From positions 6,894 through 70,893 of the forward strand of contig NZ_AULJ01000019.1 of NCBI RefSeq assembly GCF_000425225.1: a DNA stretch of 64,000 nt. The letters run 5' to 3'. Positions 57,516 to 64,000 of the stretch are shown piece by piece. The first letter of the stretch is position 1. Each line of letters starts with the position of its first letter. Made by a program: the position numbers and the translations under genes. The DNA is from Pontibacillus marinus BH030004 = DSM 16465 (lineage in GTDB: Bacteria > Bacillota > Bacilli > Bacillales > BH030062). Below the pieces are notes generated by a model. The model ran no database searches, had not been told where the DNA came from, and saw only the letters and a program-made list of their open reading frames with translations.

Positions 57516-58550
57516 TTAGGGTGTCAGAATAATCTTCCCCATTTTACCTGCTTCTTTAAAATAACTTTGAGCATCTCGTGCTTGTTCTAGAGGGAATGTA
57601 CGATCAATGATTGGTTTTACTTTCTCTTCACTTACAGCATCCATCAGCTTCTTAAATTCTTCGCGTGTACCTAAAACTGATCCAATTAAAGTAATGTGTT
57701 TCAGATACATGGTTCTAAAATCAAGTTCTGTTTTTTGGCCGCCTGCAGACCCTGAAGTACAGAACCTTCCTCCTTTTTTCAATACTTGTAGTGACGTATT
57801 GAACAAGGCGTCTCCTACAACATCTAATACAGCATCAATAGGACCATTATTTGCTTCAAGAATTTCTTCTTTTAGTTGATCGGATTTGTAGGATAGAACA
57901 TGCGTAGCACCTAACTCCTTCAACTTATCTTCTAATTTTAAATCCCCTACTATAGCAATAACCTTTGCTCCAAAGACTTGCGAGGCTATCTGAACATTAA
58001 GAGACCCCACTCCTCCATTTGCACCTGTCACCATTACAGTTTCTCCCTCTTGAATTTGAGCTTCTTCAACCATATGCCAAGCTGTCATACCACTTACAGA
58101 AAAGGCTGCACTCTCAGGGTATGTTGATAATGGCATGGGAAAGCACAATTCTGCGGGCCATACCACGTACTCCGCATAACCCCCATCATATTCTGAACCT
58201 ATGAAGGACATATCCTCTGAAATGTGCTCTTCTCCTTTCTCGCCACTAGAAGTGAAAGGGAATAATACGACGTCTTGTCCAACGATATCTTCATTCACAC
58301 CTGATCCTGCTTCTACTACTTTTCCTGTTATATCTGATCCAGGTATTCTTGGAAACTGAACCCCCTCAGGACGCCAGCCAGATTTCCCACCTGTTCCATA
58401 CGCACCTTCACGCATCCAGATTTCTGTATTATTAATCCCACAGGCTTTTACCTCAATTAATACTTCTCCTTCTTTAGGTGTAGGCGTGTCCTTCTCAACG
58501 TATTGTAGTTGCTCCAGACCTCCGTACCCTTCAACTTGAACGGCTTTCAT
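57516..58550 (-). CDS. Zinc-type MDR alcohol dehydrogenase/quinone reductase family
   Basis: A 344-residue medium-chain dehydrogenase/reductase. GroES-like half with GINNTEIWMREG and PGSDITGKVV; nucleotide-binding half with VMVTGANGGVGSLNVQIA (about 171-188). The structural-zinc cysteine cluster is not seen, pointing to a quinone oxidoreductase or reductase type. Substrate unknown. Its ribosome binding site (GGGTGTGAG) is weak. It lies between fadN and fadM but has its own leader. Confidence 0.8.
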   Translation of the reverse strand: MKAVQVEGYGGLEQLQYVEKDTPTPKEGEVLIEVKACGINNTEIWMREGAYGTGGKSGWRPEGVQFPRIPGSDITGKVVEAGSGVNEDIVGQDVVLFPFTSSGEKGEEHISEDMSFIGSEYDGGYAEYVVWPAELCFPMPLSTYPESAAFSVSGMTAWHMVEEAQIQEGETVMVTGANGGVGSLNVQIASQVFGAKVIAIVGDLKLEDKLKELGATHVLSYKSDQLKEEILEANNGPIDAVLDVVGDALFNTSLQVLKKGGRFCTSGSAGGQKTELDFRTMYLKHITLIGSVLGTREEFKKLMDAVSEEKVKPIIDRTFPLEQARDAQSYFKEAGKMGKIILTP

Positions 58551-58639
58551 GTATAACTCACACCCTTGTTTGTGATTGATTTCTGTTTTTATAATGCTTC
58601 GTACTTAAGCAAAATATATCTGAAATTGCCCTATTAAAC

Positions 58640-58676
58640 AAAAAAAGAGCTCACCAAGAATTGGTGAACCCTCTTA
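58640..58676 (-). terminator. fadM terminator
   Basis: GGGTTCACCAA / TTGGTGAGCTC with T7 on the minus strand. Confidence 0.85.
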
Positions 58677-58679
58677 TTT

Positions 58680-59597
58680 CTACTTTCCGAACACACCTTT
58701 TGCTACAAAGGCTACGTTTGCAGGTCGTTCAGCAAGACGACGCATGAAGTAACCGTACCAATCATCGCCGTATGGTACATAAACACGCATGCGATATCCT
58801 TCTTTTATTAATTCTTCCTGCCTTTCTGTTCGAATGCCAAATAACATCTGAAACTCAAATTGATCTCGAGAGATGTTGTGTTCTTTCTCAAGTTGTTTTG
58901 TGTATTCAATCATTTCATCATCGTGGGTAGCTACTGCTGTGTAATTCCCATTTAATAAGTGCATCTTAATAATCTTCTTAAAGTTGTCATCTGTATCTTT
59001 CTTTTCAGGAAACGCTACTTTTGGTGATTCTTTATAAGCCCCTTTTACGAGACGAAGATTCGGACTATATTGATCTAATTCTTCGATATCCTCTACAGTA
59101 CGATATAAGTAAGCCTGTAACACTGTACCGATTAACTCATATTCAGATTTGAGCTGTTTGAAAATCTCAAGTGTTTTCTCGCAGCGTTCGTAATCTTCCA
59201 TATCTATGGTGACGAAAACATTATACTTTTTACCAGCATCTAAAATGGTGCGCATGTTTTTCATCACTAATTCTTCTGAAATGTCTAACCCCATTGAAGT
59301 TAGCTTCAAGGACAATTGAGAGTTCAGGTTCTGTTCAGAAATAACACGGATCGCTTCAATACATTCCTCTGTACGTTGCTTGGCTTCATCTTCGTTATCG
59401 ACAAATTCACCAAGGTGATCAATCGTCACATCCATGCCTTTTTCATTAAGCTGTTGTATAACTTTTGCAGTGTTTTGCATCGTTTCCCCAGCAACAAAAC
59501 GACCCGCTCCAAAACGTAGGCCATATTTCCTGGCTAATTTTGTAAACATTTTATTCTTTGATAAAAATAGAAAGAAATTTCGTAATAATTGCTCCAT
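58680..59597 (-). CDS. fadM: Proline dehydrogenase (FadM/YusM-like)
   Basis: A 305-residue ProDH barrel. FAD and substrate residues lie in VDNEDEA, LSLKLTSMGLDIS, LRLVKGAYKE (about 184-193), ATHDDEMI (about 222-229), QFEFQMLFGIR and the C-terminal RMRVYVPYGDDWYGYFMRRLAERPAN segment in pieces. It oxidises proline to pyrroline-5-carboxylate, feeding electrons to quinone. The P5C dehydrogenase is not in the window. In B. subtilis this gene (yusM, also called fadM or putB) belongs to the yus region near fadNAE. GGGAGGGG precedes the ATG. Confidence 0.9.
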   Translation of the reverse strand: MEQLLRNFFLFLSKNKMFTKLARKYGLRFGAGRFVAGETMQNTAKVIQQLNEKGMDVTIDHLGEFVDNEDEAKQRTEECIEAIRVISEQNLNSQLSLKLTSMGLDISEELVMKNMRTILDAGKKYNVFVTIDMEDYERCEKTLEIFKQLKSEYELIGTVLQAYLYRTVEDIEELDQYSPNLRLVKGAYKESPKVAFPEKKDTDDNFKKIIKMHLLNGNYTAVATHDDEMIEYTKQLEKEHNISRDQFEFQMLFGIRTERQEELIKEGYRMRVYVPYGDDWYGYFMRRLAERPANVAFVAKGVFGK

Positions 59598-59613
59598 CTT
59601 GACCCCTCCCTAT

Positions 59614-59633
59614 TCATCAATTGTTATTGATGA
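59614..59633. promoter_or_regulatory. Inverted repeat upstream of proline dehydrogenase
   Basis: TCATCAAT-TGTT-ATTGATGA, a perfect 8-bp inverted repeat 17 nt upstream of the start, just before the ribosome binding site. Could be an operator or an mRNA hairpin. Confidence 0.5.
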
Positions 59634-59852
59634 TGGCGCAATTCCTATTATGACAATCATGTAACCACTTACATTTTATCATCAATTTCGACAAAACGTG
59701 TATAAAATTCTTACTATTTTAGTTACGTATAATTTTGACAAAAGAGTCTGAAAAATTAAAGTGATAAGACTTAAGTCTCAAAAAGCATAGTACGAATCAA
59801 ATTGAGGCAATCTAACACAGAATACACGACTTATGTAAGGAGGGTACCTCAA

Positions 59853-60131
59853 ATGCAACAGAATCAAACTACAGGACAACAGAATCAAATGAACATTATG
59901 CCTCAACCACCTACTATGGTTAGCACAAAAGACCAGCTTTACCTTACAGATATGCTTAGCTGGAACCTACTTGCAGCTAAAAAAGCACATTTCTACGCTG
60001 GTTTTTGTCAGAATCAAGAGCTGAAATCTTCTCTTGAGCAAGCAGGTCAAATGCACCAACGTCATTACGAAAAAATCTTACAGCACTTAAATCAAAATGC
60101 TCAGCCACAACAACAACCACCATTAAATTAA
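59853..60131 (+). CDS. yusN: YusN-like spore coat protein (CotF family)
   Basis: A 92-residue protein with a Gln/Asn-rich N-terminus (about 1-25) and the CotF-type helical core KDQLYLTDMLSWNLLAAKKAHFYA in pieces (about 30-53), ending in a Gln/Pro tail. ATG 59853 was chosen since AAGGAGGG lies 8 nt upstream; the frame upstream has no site. Followed at 20 nt by a related gene. Likely a spore coat component; exact location unknown. Confidence 0.8.
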   Translation: MQQNQTTGQQNQMNIMPQPPTMVSTKDQLYLTDMLSWNLLAAKKAHFYAGFCQNQELKSSLEQAGQMHQRHYEKILQHLNQNAQPQQQPPLN

Positions 60132-60151
60132 GGTTAGGAGGTCAATATCAT

Positions 60152-60484
60152 ATGAACAACCAACAGAGTAAAAAGGTACAAAATCCTGAAACAGCAGTAC
60201 CAAAAAATGAGCAAATGAATGAACGTGATTTCGTGAATGACATGCTCGCTACAGAAAAGTACATGACGGATGCATATAGCACAGCAATGAATGAAGCCAG
60301 CTGTCAGAATCTATATCAGGATATTTCATCTATCTTTAATGAAACCCAAGATACTCAACGTAATTTGTACAACCTTATGTTCAAAAATGGTTGGTATAGC
60401 GTTGAAGCTGCAGATCAGCAAAAAATGCAACAATCTTATCAGCAGTTCTCTGGGTACACGAACCAGTTGCCTTATATGAATTAG
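60152..60484 (+). CDS. CotF-family spore coat protein
   Basis: A 110-residue protein: charged Gln/Asn-rich N-terminus (about 1-25) and CotF core MNERDFVNDMLATEKYMTDA in pieces (about 24-43), followed by a second helix with NLYNLMFKNGWY (about 73-84). The tail is Gln/Ser/Tyr-rich. It follows yusN in a two-gene operon with GGAGG upstream. Function beyond the coat is unknown. Confidence 0.8.
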   Translation: MNNQQSKKVQNPETAVPKNEQMNERDFVNDMLATEKYMTDAYSTAMNEASCQNLYQDISSIFNETQDTQRNLYNLMFKNGWYSVEAADQQKMQQSYQQFSGYTNQLPYMN

Positions 60485-60518
60485 ATTACTGGTGGAAGGC
60501 ATGTTCAAATAATTTTAT

Positions 60519-60665
60519 GCGATACGGGCGATCTGATGACAAATTCAGGCGGCCCAACACCATAATCAGGCGGTCTTATGCAAAATTCAAGCGGTCCCTA
60601 GCTATATTCAGGCGATCTTATAACAGATTCAGGCGATACGAGGCACAATCAGGCGATCGCTCAAT
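60519..60665. repeat. 21-bp tandem array C (about 7 units)
   Basis: Units of 21 bp (one of 20) with core ATTCAGGCGATCTTAT; seven starts at GGCG/AGCG from 60527. Flanked by the coat operon and the copZ terminator. No reading frame of note. Confidence 0.88.
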
Positions 60666-60682
60666 TTAAGATTTCCACACCT

Positions 60683-60720
60683 AAAAAAACGTCATTCCGA
60701 TCAATTCGGAATGACGTTTT
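60683..60720 (-). terminator. copZ terminator
   Basis: AACGTCATTCCGA / TCGGAATGACGTT with T7 on the minus strand. Confidence 0.92.
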
Positions 60721-60724
60721 CGAT

Positions 60725-60931
60725 TTAAGCTACAACGTCGTAGCCTTGTTCTTCTATTGCTGATTTCATTTGTTCTTTTGATACATAAACATCATCGTAT
60801 GTTACGTCTACGCGGTTTGAATCAAGATGAACCTCTACACCTTGAACACCTTCTAATTCTTCTAAAGCACCTTTTACTGCTTTTTCGCAATGACCACAAG
60901 TCATTCCTCGTACATCTAATGTAATCTGCAT
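60725..60931 (-). CDS. copZ: Copper chaperone CopZ
   Basis: A 68-residue HMA-domain protein with the metal-binding GMTCGHCEKAV (about 9-19, C12 and C15) and the beta-alpha-beta-beta-alpha-beta layout. It carries Cu(I) to CopA in the cytoplasm. It lies 21 nt after copA, third in the csoR-copA-copZ set. GGAAAGGATG precedes the ATG. Confidence 0.95.
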   Translation of the reverse strand: MQITLDVRGMTCGHCEKAVKGALEELEGVQGVEVHLDSNRVDVTYDDVYVSKEQMKSAIEEQGYDVVA

Positions 60932-60952
60932 CGTAACATCCTTTCCTCTATT

Positions 60953-63337
60953 TTATATTTTAACTCGCTTCAATCGAAGTGAGTTAGAAACAACACTAAC
61001 AGAACTAAACGCCATAGCTGCTCCTGCAATCCATGGAGCTAGTAATCCTATGGCCGCTACTGGGATACCAGCTGTGTTATAAGCAAGCGCCCAGAATAAA
61101 TTTTGACGAATATTCTGCATCGTCTTCTGACTTAGCCGAATCGCTTTAGGAATTAATGTTAATTCTCCACCTAATATGGTTACGTCAGCAGCTTCAATCG
61201 CTACGTCTGTTCCCGTTCCGATTGCAATTCCAATATCCGCTGTTGCCAATGCAGGCGCATCATTGATTCCATCGCCTACCATAGCAACTTTTTTGTCTTG
61301 TTGCTGAAGTTCTTTAACGCGTTCAGCTTTTTCCTCTGGGACGACTTGAGCAATTACTCGGTCAATCCCTACTTGCTTGGCAATGGCTTGAGCTGTGCGT
61401 TCGTTATCTCCAGTCAGCATTACAAGTTCGATTCCTTGTTCCTTCAAGTGAGTAAGAGCTTCTTTAGCAGAAGGTTTGATGGTATCAGCTACAGCAATTA
61501 CACCCTCAGCTTTACCATCCACAGCAATAAGCATTGCGGTTTTACCTTCTTCCTCCCAAGACTGCATATAGGAATCATAGTTTGTATATTCCACGTTTTC
61601 ATTTTGAAATAACGTGCGTGTACCAATTAATACATTTTTCTCATTCACCGTGGCTTTAATACCATGACCTGGTATCGCCTCGAACGATTCTACTTCGCTT
61701 ACATCAAGTGATTTAGATTCAGCATGTTGAACAATGGATTGAGCTAATGGATGTTCAGACCCTTTTTCAGCACTTGCTACTAGAGAAAGCACCTCCTCAG
61801 AGCCTTCAAAGTTCGTTACTTCTGGCTCGCCCTTAGTTATTGTTCCGGTTTTATCAAAAACGATCGTATCGATTTTGTGAGTGGACTCTAGATGCTCGCC
61901 ACCTTTGAATAGAATTCCTTGCTCAGCAGCTTTACCCGTTCCAACCATAATGGATGTTGGTGTTGCCAGTCCTAAAGCACAAGGACAGGCAATTACGAGT
62001 ACAGCAATTGCAGCTTCTAATGATAATGGCAGATCACCAGGTGCCACAATTGTGACCCACACGATAAAGGTTAATACAGCGATACCGACTACAATTGGAA
62101 CAAAATATCCAGATATCACATCGGCCATACGCTGAATAGGCGCTTTGGAACCTTGAGCTTCTTCCACAACTTTTATGATACCGGCTAAAGCTGTATCCTT
62201 TCCCACTTTTGTTGCTCGCATGTGAATAGTTCCATTTTTGTTAATGGTAGAACCAATAACTTTATCTCCGTTAGCCTTTTCTACAGGAATAGACTCCCCT
62301 GTAATCATGGATTCATCAATTGAAGTTGTGCCTTTAATGACTTCACCGTCTACAGGAATCTTTTCACCGGGGCGTACAAGAATCGTATCTCCTACAACAA
62401 CCTGTTCTACAGGCACTTTTTGTTCTTCACCATCACGTAGAACAGATGCTTCTTTAGCTTGTAGATTTAACAAGGATGAAATTGCCTGCGTTGTTCGACC
62501 TTTTGCAATGGATTCAAAGTATTTACCTAATAGAATTAACGTGATTAGGATTGCACTTGTTTCAAAGTATAAATGAGGTTCTTTACTCGGATTCCCAATC
62601 GTTTGAATGGCTTCAGCTAAACTATAGAAATATGCAGCACTTGTACCTAGTGCAACGAGTACATCCATGTTTGCTGTTTTATTCTTAAGGTTTTTATAAG
62701 CTCCCTCATAAAATTGCCAACCGATGACAAATTGAACAGGAGTTGCAAGGATAAATTGAACCCATGGATTCATGATTAAGTCTGGTACCGGTAGACCGAA
62801 TAAGTGCTCAAACATGGTGTAAAGCAACGGAAGAGATAAAATAGCAGAAACAATTAGCTTAATTCGTTTCTTCTTAAGTTCTTCCTCTTTTTGAGAGGAT
62901 TTCTCTTCTCTAGCCGCTCGCTCCTCAGCATCATAGCCAAGTTTTTGAATACGAGCGATAATATTATCTAATGACACAAGCCCTGGGGTATATTCTACAA
63001 GGGCTGTTTCATTTGCTAGGTTCACGCTCGCCTCTTGAATACCGTCCATTTTATTGAGGACTTTTTCAATACGGGAGGAGCATGCAGCACATGTCATACC
63101 ATATACGTCCAACTCTAATTTCTCGGTTTGAACCCCATATCCTAGCTTTTCTATACGTGCTGAGATATCCTCAGGTGTTACTTGTTCCGCATCATAGTCA
63201 ATTGAAGCCTTCTCCATTGCAAGGTTGACCTTCGCATCCACCCCGTCCATTTTGTTTAAAACCTTTTCAATTCGAGTGGAACAGGCAGCACATGTCATAC
63301 CGGTGACTCCGATATTCATATGTTTTTCTTCACTCAT
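60953..63337 (-). CDS. copA: Copper-exporting P1B-ATPase CopA
   Basis: A 794-residue P1B-type ATPase with two N-terminal HMA domains ([10 protein letters not shown] near C16/C19; [10 protein letters not shown] near C83/C86). Catalytic motifs are TGES (346-349), ACPCALG (CPC 451-453) in the membrane pore, phosphorylation site DKTGT (D495) and GDGINDAP. It exports Cu(I) from the cytoplasm. GGAGGTGGGAGC precedes the ATG. Confidence 0.97.
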   Translation of the reverse strand: MSEEKHMNIGVTGMTCAACSTRIEKVLNKMDGVDAKVNLAMEKASIDYDAEQVTPEDISARIEKLGYGVQTEKLELDVYGMTCAACSSRIEKVLNKMDGIQEASVNLANETALVEYTPGLVSLDNIIARIQKLGYDAEERAAREEKSSQKEEELKKKRIKLIVSAILSLPLLYTMFEHLFGLPVPDLIMNPWVQFILATPVQFVIGWQFYEGAYKNLKNKTANMDVLVALGTSAAYFYSLAEAIQTIGNPSKEPHLYFETSAILITLILLGKYFESIAKGRTTQAISSLLNLQAKEASVLRDGEEQKVPVEQVVVGDTILVRPGEKIPVDGEVIKGTTSIDESMITGESIPVEKANGDKVIGSTINKNGTIHMRATKVGKDTALAGIIKVVEEAQGSKAPIQRMADVISGYFVPIVVGIAVLTFIVWVTIVAPGDLPLSLEAAIAVLVIACPCALGLATPTSIMVGTGKAAEQGILFKGGEHLESTHKIDTIVFDKTGTITKGEPEVTNFEGSEEVLSLVASAEKGSEHPLAQSIVQHAESKSLDVSEVESFEAIPGHGIKATVNEKNVLIGTRTLFQNENVEYTNYDSYMQSWEEEGKTAMLIAVDGKAEGVIAVADTIKPSAKEALTHLKEQGIELVMLTGDNERTAQAIAKQVGIDRVIAQVVPEEKAERVKELQQQDKKVAMVGDGINDAPALATADIGIAIGTGTDVAIEAADVTILGGELTLIPKAIRLSQKTMQNIRQNLFWALAYNTAGIPVAAIGLLAPWIAGAAMAFSSVSVVSNSLRLKRVKI

Positions 63338-63348
63338 GCTCCCACCTC

Positions 63349-63669
63349 CTATTTCGAGAATTGTTGCATGACTTTCATTAATTCATCTATGGCTTCTTCA
63401 CCTTCACCCTTTTGGATAGCATCTGAAACACAATGGTGCGTGTGTCTTTCCATAAGAGAGAAACCCGCTTTTTTGAGCGCATTGTTAATCGCTGATATTT
63501 GAACAAGAATATCTACGCAGTATCGATCTTCTTCAATCATCTTTTGTATTCCTCGGACTTGACCTTCTATTCGCTTCAGACGATTCAAAACAAGTTGTTT
63601 TTCATCATCTGTTCTTGGTGTTACTGGTTGTTTTCCGCTATCTTCAGGTAATTCTTCATGATTGTTCAT
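63349..63669 (-). CDS. csoR: Copper-sensing repressor CsoR
   Basis: A 106-residue CsoR/RcnR-family regulator. The Cu(I) ligands are C51 in DRYCVDIL, H76 and C80 in RHTHHC, with the spacing of B. subtilis CsoR (25 and 4). An N-terminal extension of about 20 residues is disordered in type. Copper binding releases it from DNA. First gene of the operon, 11 nt upstream of copA. AAAAGGTGG precedes the ATG. Confidence 0.95.
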   Translation of the reverse strand: MNNHEELPEDSGKQPVTPRTDDEKQLVLNRLKRIEGQVRGIQKMIEEDRYCVDILVQISAINNALKKAGFSLMERHTHHCVSDAIQKGEGEEAIDELMKVMQQFSK

Positions 63670-63700
63670 GAAACCACCACCTTTTAAAGTTCTTTATTTT

Positions 63701-63730
63701 ACTATACCCCCGTTATGTATAATTAGTCAA
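63701..63730 (-). promoter_or_regulatory. csoR-copA-copZ promoter with CsoR-like operator
   Basis: TTGACT (63725-63730) and TATAGT (63701-63706) with 18-bp spacing. Between them lies TATAC-(9 nt with CCCC)-GTATA, a GC-rich-centred inverted repeat like known CsoR sites, covering the -10. Confidence 0.75.
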
Positions 63731-63772
63731 CCAATAAAAATTCTTTATTTGGTAAGGTGATTTTACGATAAA

Positions 63773-63805
63773 ATTTAAAATACCCCCTGGATGTCCAGGA
63801 GGTAC
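63773..63805 (-). terminator. Terminator of the DUF302 gene
   Basis: TACC-CCTGGA / TCCAGG-GGTA on the minus strand followed by TTTTAAATTTT. Confidence 0.7.
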
Positions 63806-63810
63806 TCTCA

Positions 63811-64000
63811 TTATTTTGCTTCATCAATACAAGCTACCATTCTGTCTTCGATATCTTTTGCGATGTCATTTAATTCAGGGTCTTCTACAAATTCAATTAA
63901 TTTAGTAGGTTTTGGCATACCGATTTTGTTCTGATTGCCTTCTTCGTAAACAACGATTTTACAAGGGAGGAAGTAACTCACAAGTGGATTTTTCGATAGA
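63811..64000 (-). CDS. DUF302-family protein, partial
   Basis: C-terminal part only (62 residues; the start lies beyond the window). It shows NPLVSYFLPCKIVVYEEG and IGMPKPTKLIEFVEDPEL in pieces, and a Cys near the end (MVACIDEAK), matching DUF302 proteins. Function unknown; such genes often lie near copper or redox genes. It is transcribed towards csoR but separated from it by a terminator. Confidence 0.8.
   Translation of the reverse strand, partial: LSKNPLVSYFLPCKIVVYEEGNQNKIGMPKPTKLIEFVEDPELNDIAKDIEDRMVACIDEAK

Overview
The window looks like a chromosomal segment of a low-GC, spore-forming member of the Bacillaceae. The evidence is AT-rich codon use, strong AGGAGG ribosome binding sites, intrinsic terminators with T runs, frequent TTG/GTG starts, and gene blocks in the order known from Bacillus subtilis (yui, yum, yut, yun, suf, met, yus). 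Sporulation genes are present: kapB, yutH, yutC, lytH, yunB and coat genes of the YusN/CotF type. The abundant structured intergenic repeats resemble those of Halobacillus-like halotolerant relatives; that placement is inference. No rRNA, tRNA, phage, transposase or CRISPR array was seen.

Layout. 1-3.3 kb: kapB, a repeat cluster and a KhtTU-type cation exporter. 3.3-13 kb: HD-GYP protein, deoD, pepA, yuiDCB, the NADH dehydrogenase YumB and the ferredoxin reductase YumC. 13-20 kb: Fe-S and lipoate genes (HesB-type carrier, lipM-lipA, yuzB, yuzD, NifU-like YutI), a hydroxyacid dehydrogenase, yutH and yutG. 20.5-23.7 kb: two tandem paralogous membrane proteins of unknown function, the least explained genes here. 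23.8-29.3 kb: yutF, yutE, glpX, yutD, yutC, lytH. 29.3-33.2 kb: a MetPS-type importer with a 34-residue subunit, and an NhaC-family transporter behind a lysine riboswitch. 33.3-38 kb: yunB, a second HD-GYP protein, yunC, yunD, yunE. 38.8-44.1 kb: the sufCDSUB operon. 44.3-48.3 kb: yurZ and metNPQ behind two serial promoter/SAM-riboswitch/terminator units. 48.3-51.4 kb: redoxin and yus genes with gcvH. 51.8-59.6 kb: the fadN-fadA-fadE operon with a FadR-like operator, an MDR oxidoreductase and proline dehydrogenase. 59.8-64 kb: coat genes, then csoR-copA-copZ and a partial DUF302 gene.

How the genes fit together. SufCDSUB, the HesB-type protein and YutI build and deliver Fe-S clusters; lipoyl synthase LipA needs them, LipM supplies the octanoyl substrate, and GcvH is the carrier. 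MetNPQ and MetPS both import methionine-type substrates; only metNPQ has visible SAM control. The fad operon degrades fatty acids.

The non-coding space is unusually structured. Several dispersed repeat families form nested hairpins whose stems carry compensatory changes between copies. Three separate intergenic arrays share a 21-bp period but not their sequence. These repeats, the tandem paralog pair and the double SAM riboswitch are the main items for follow-up.
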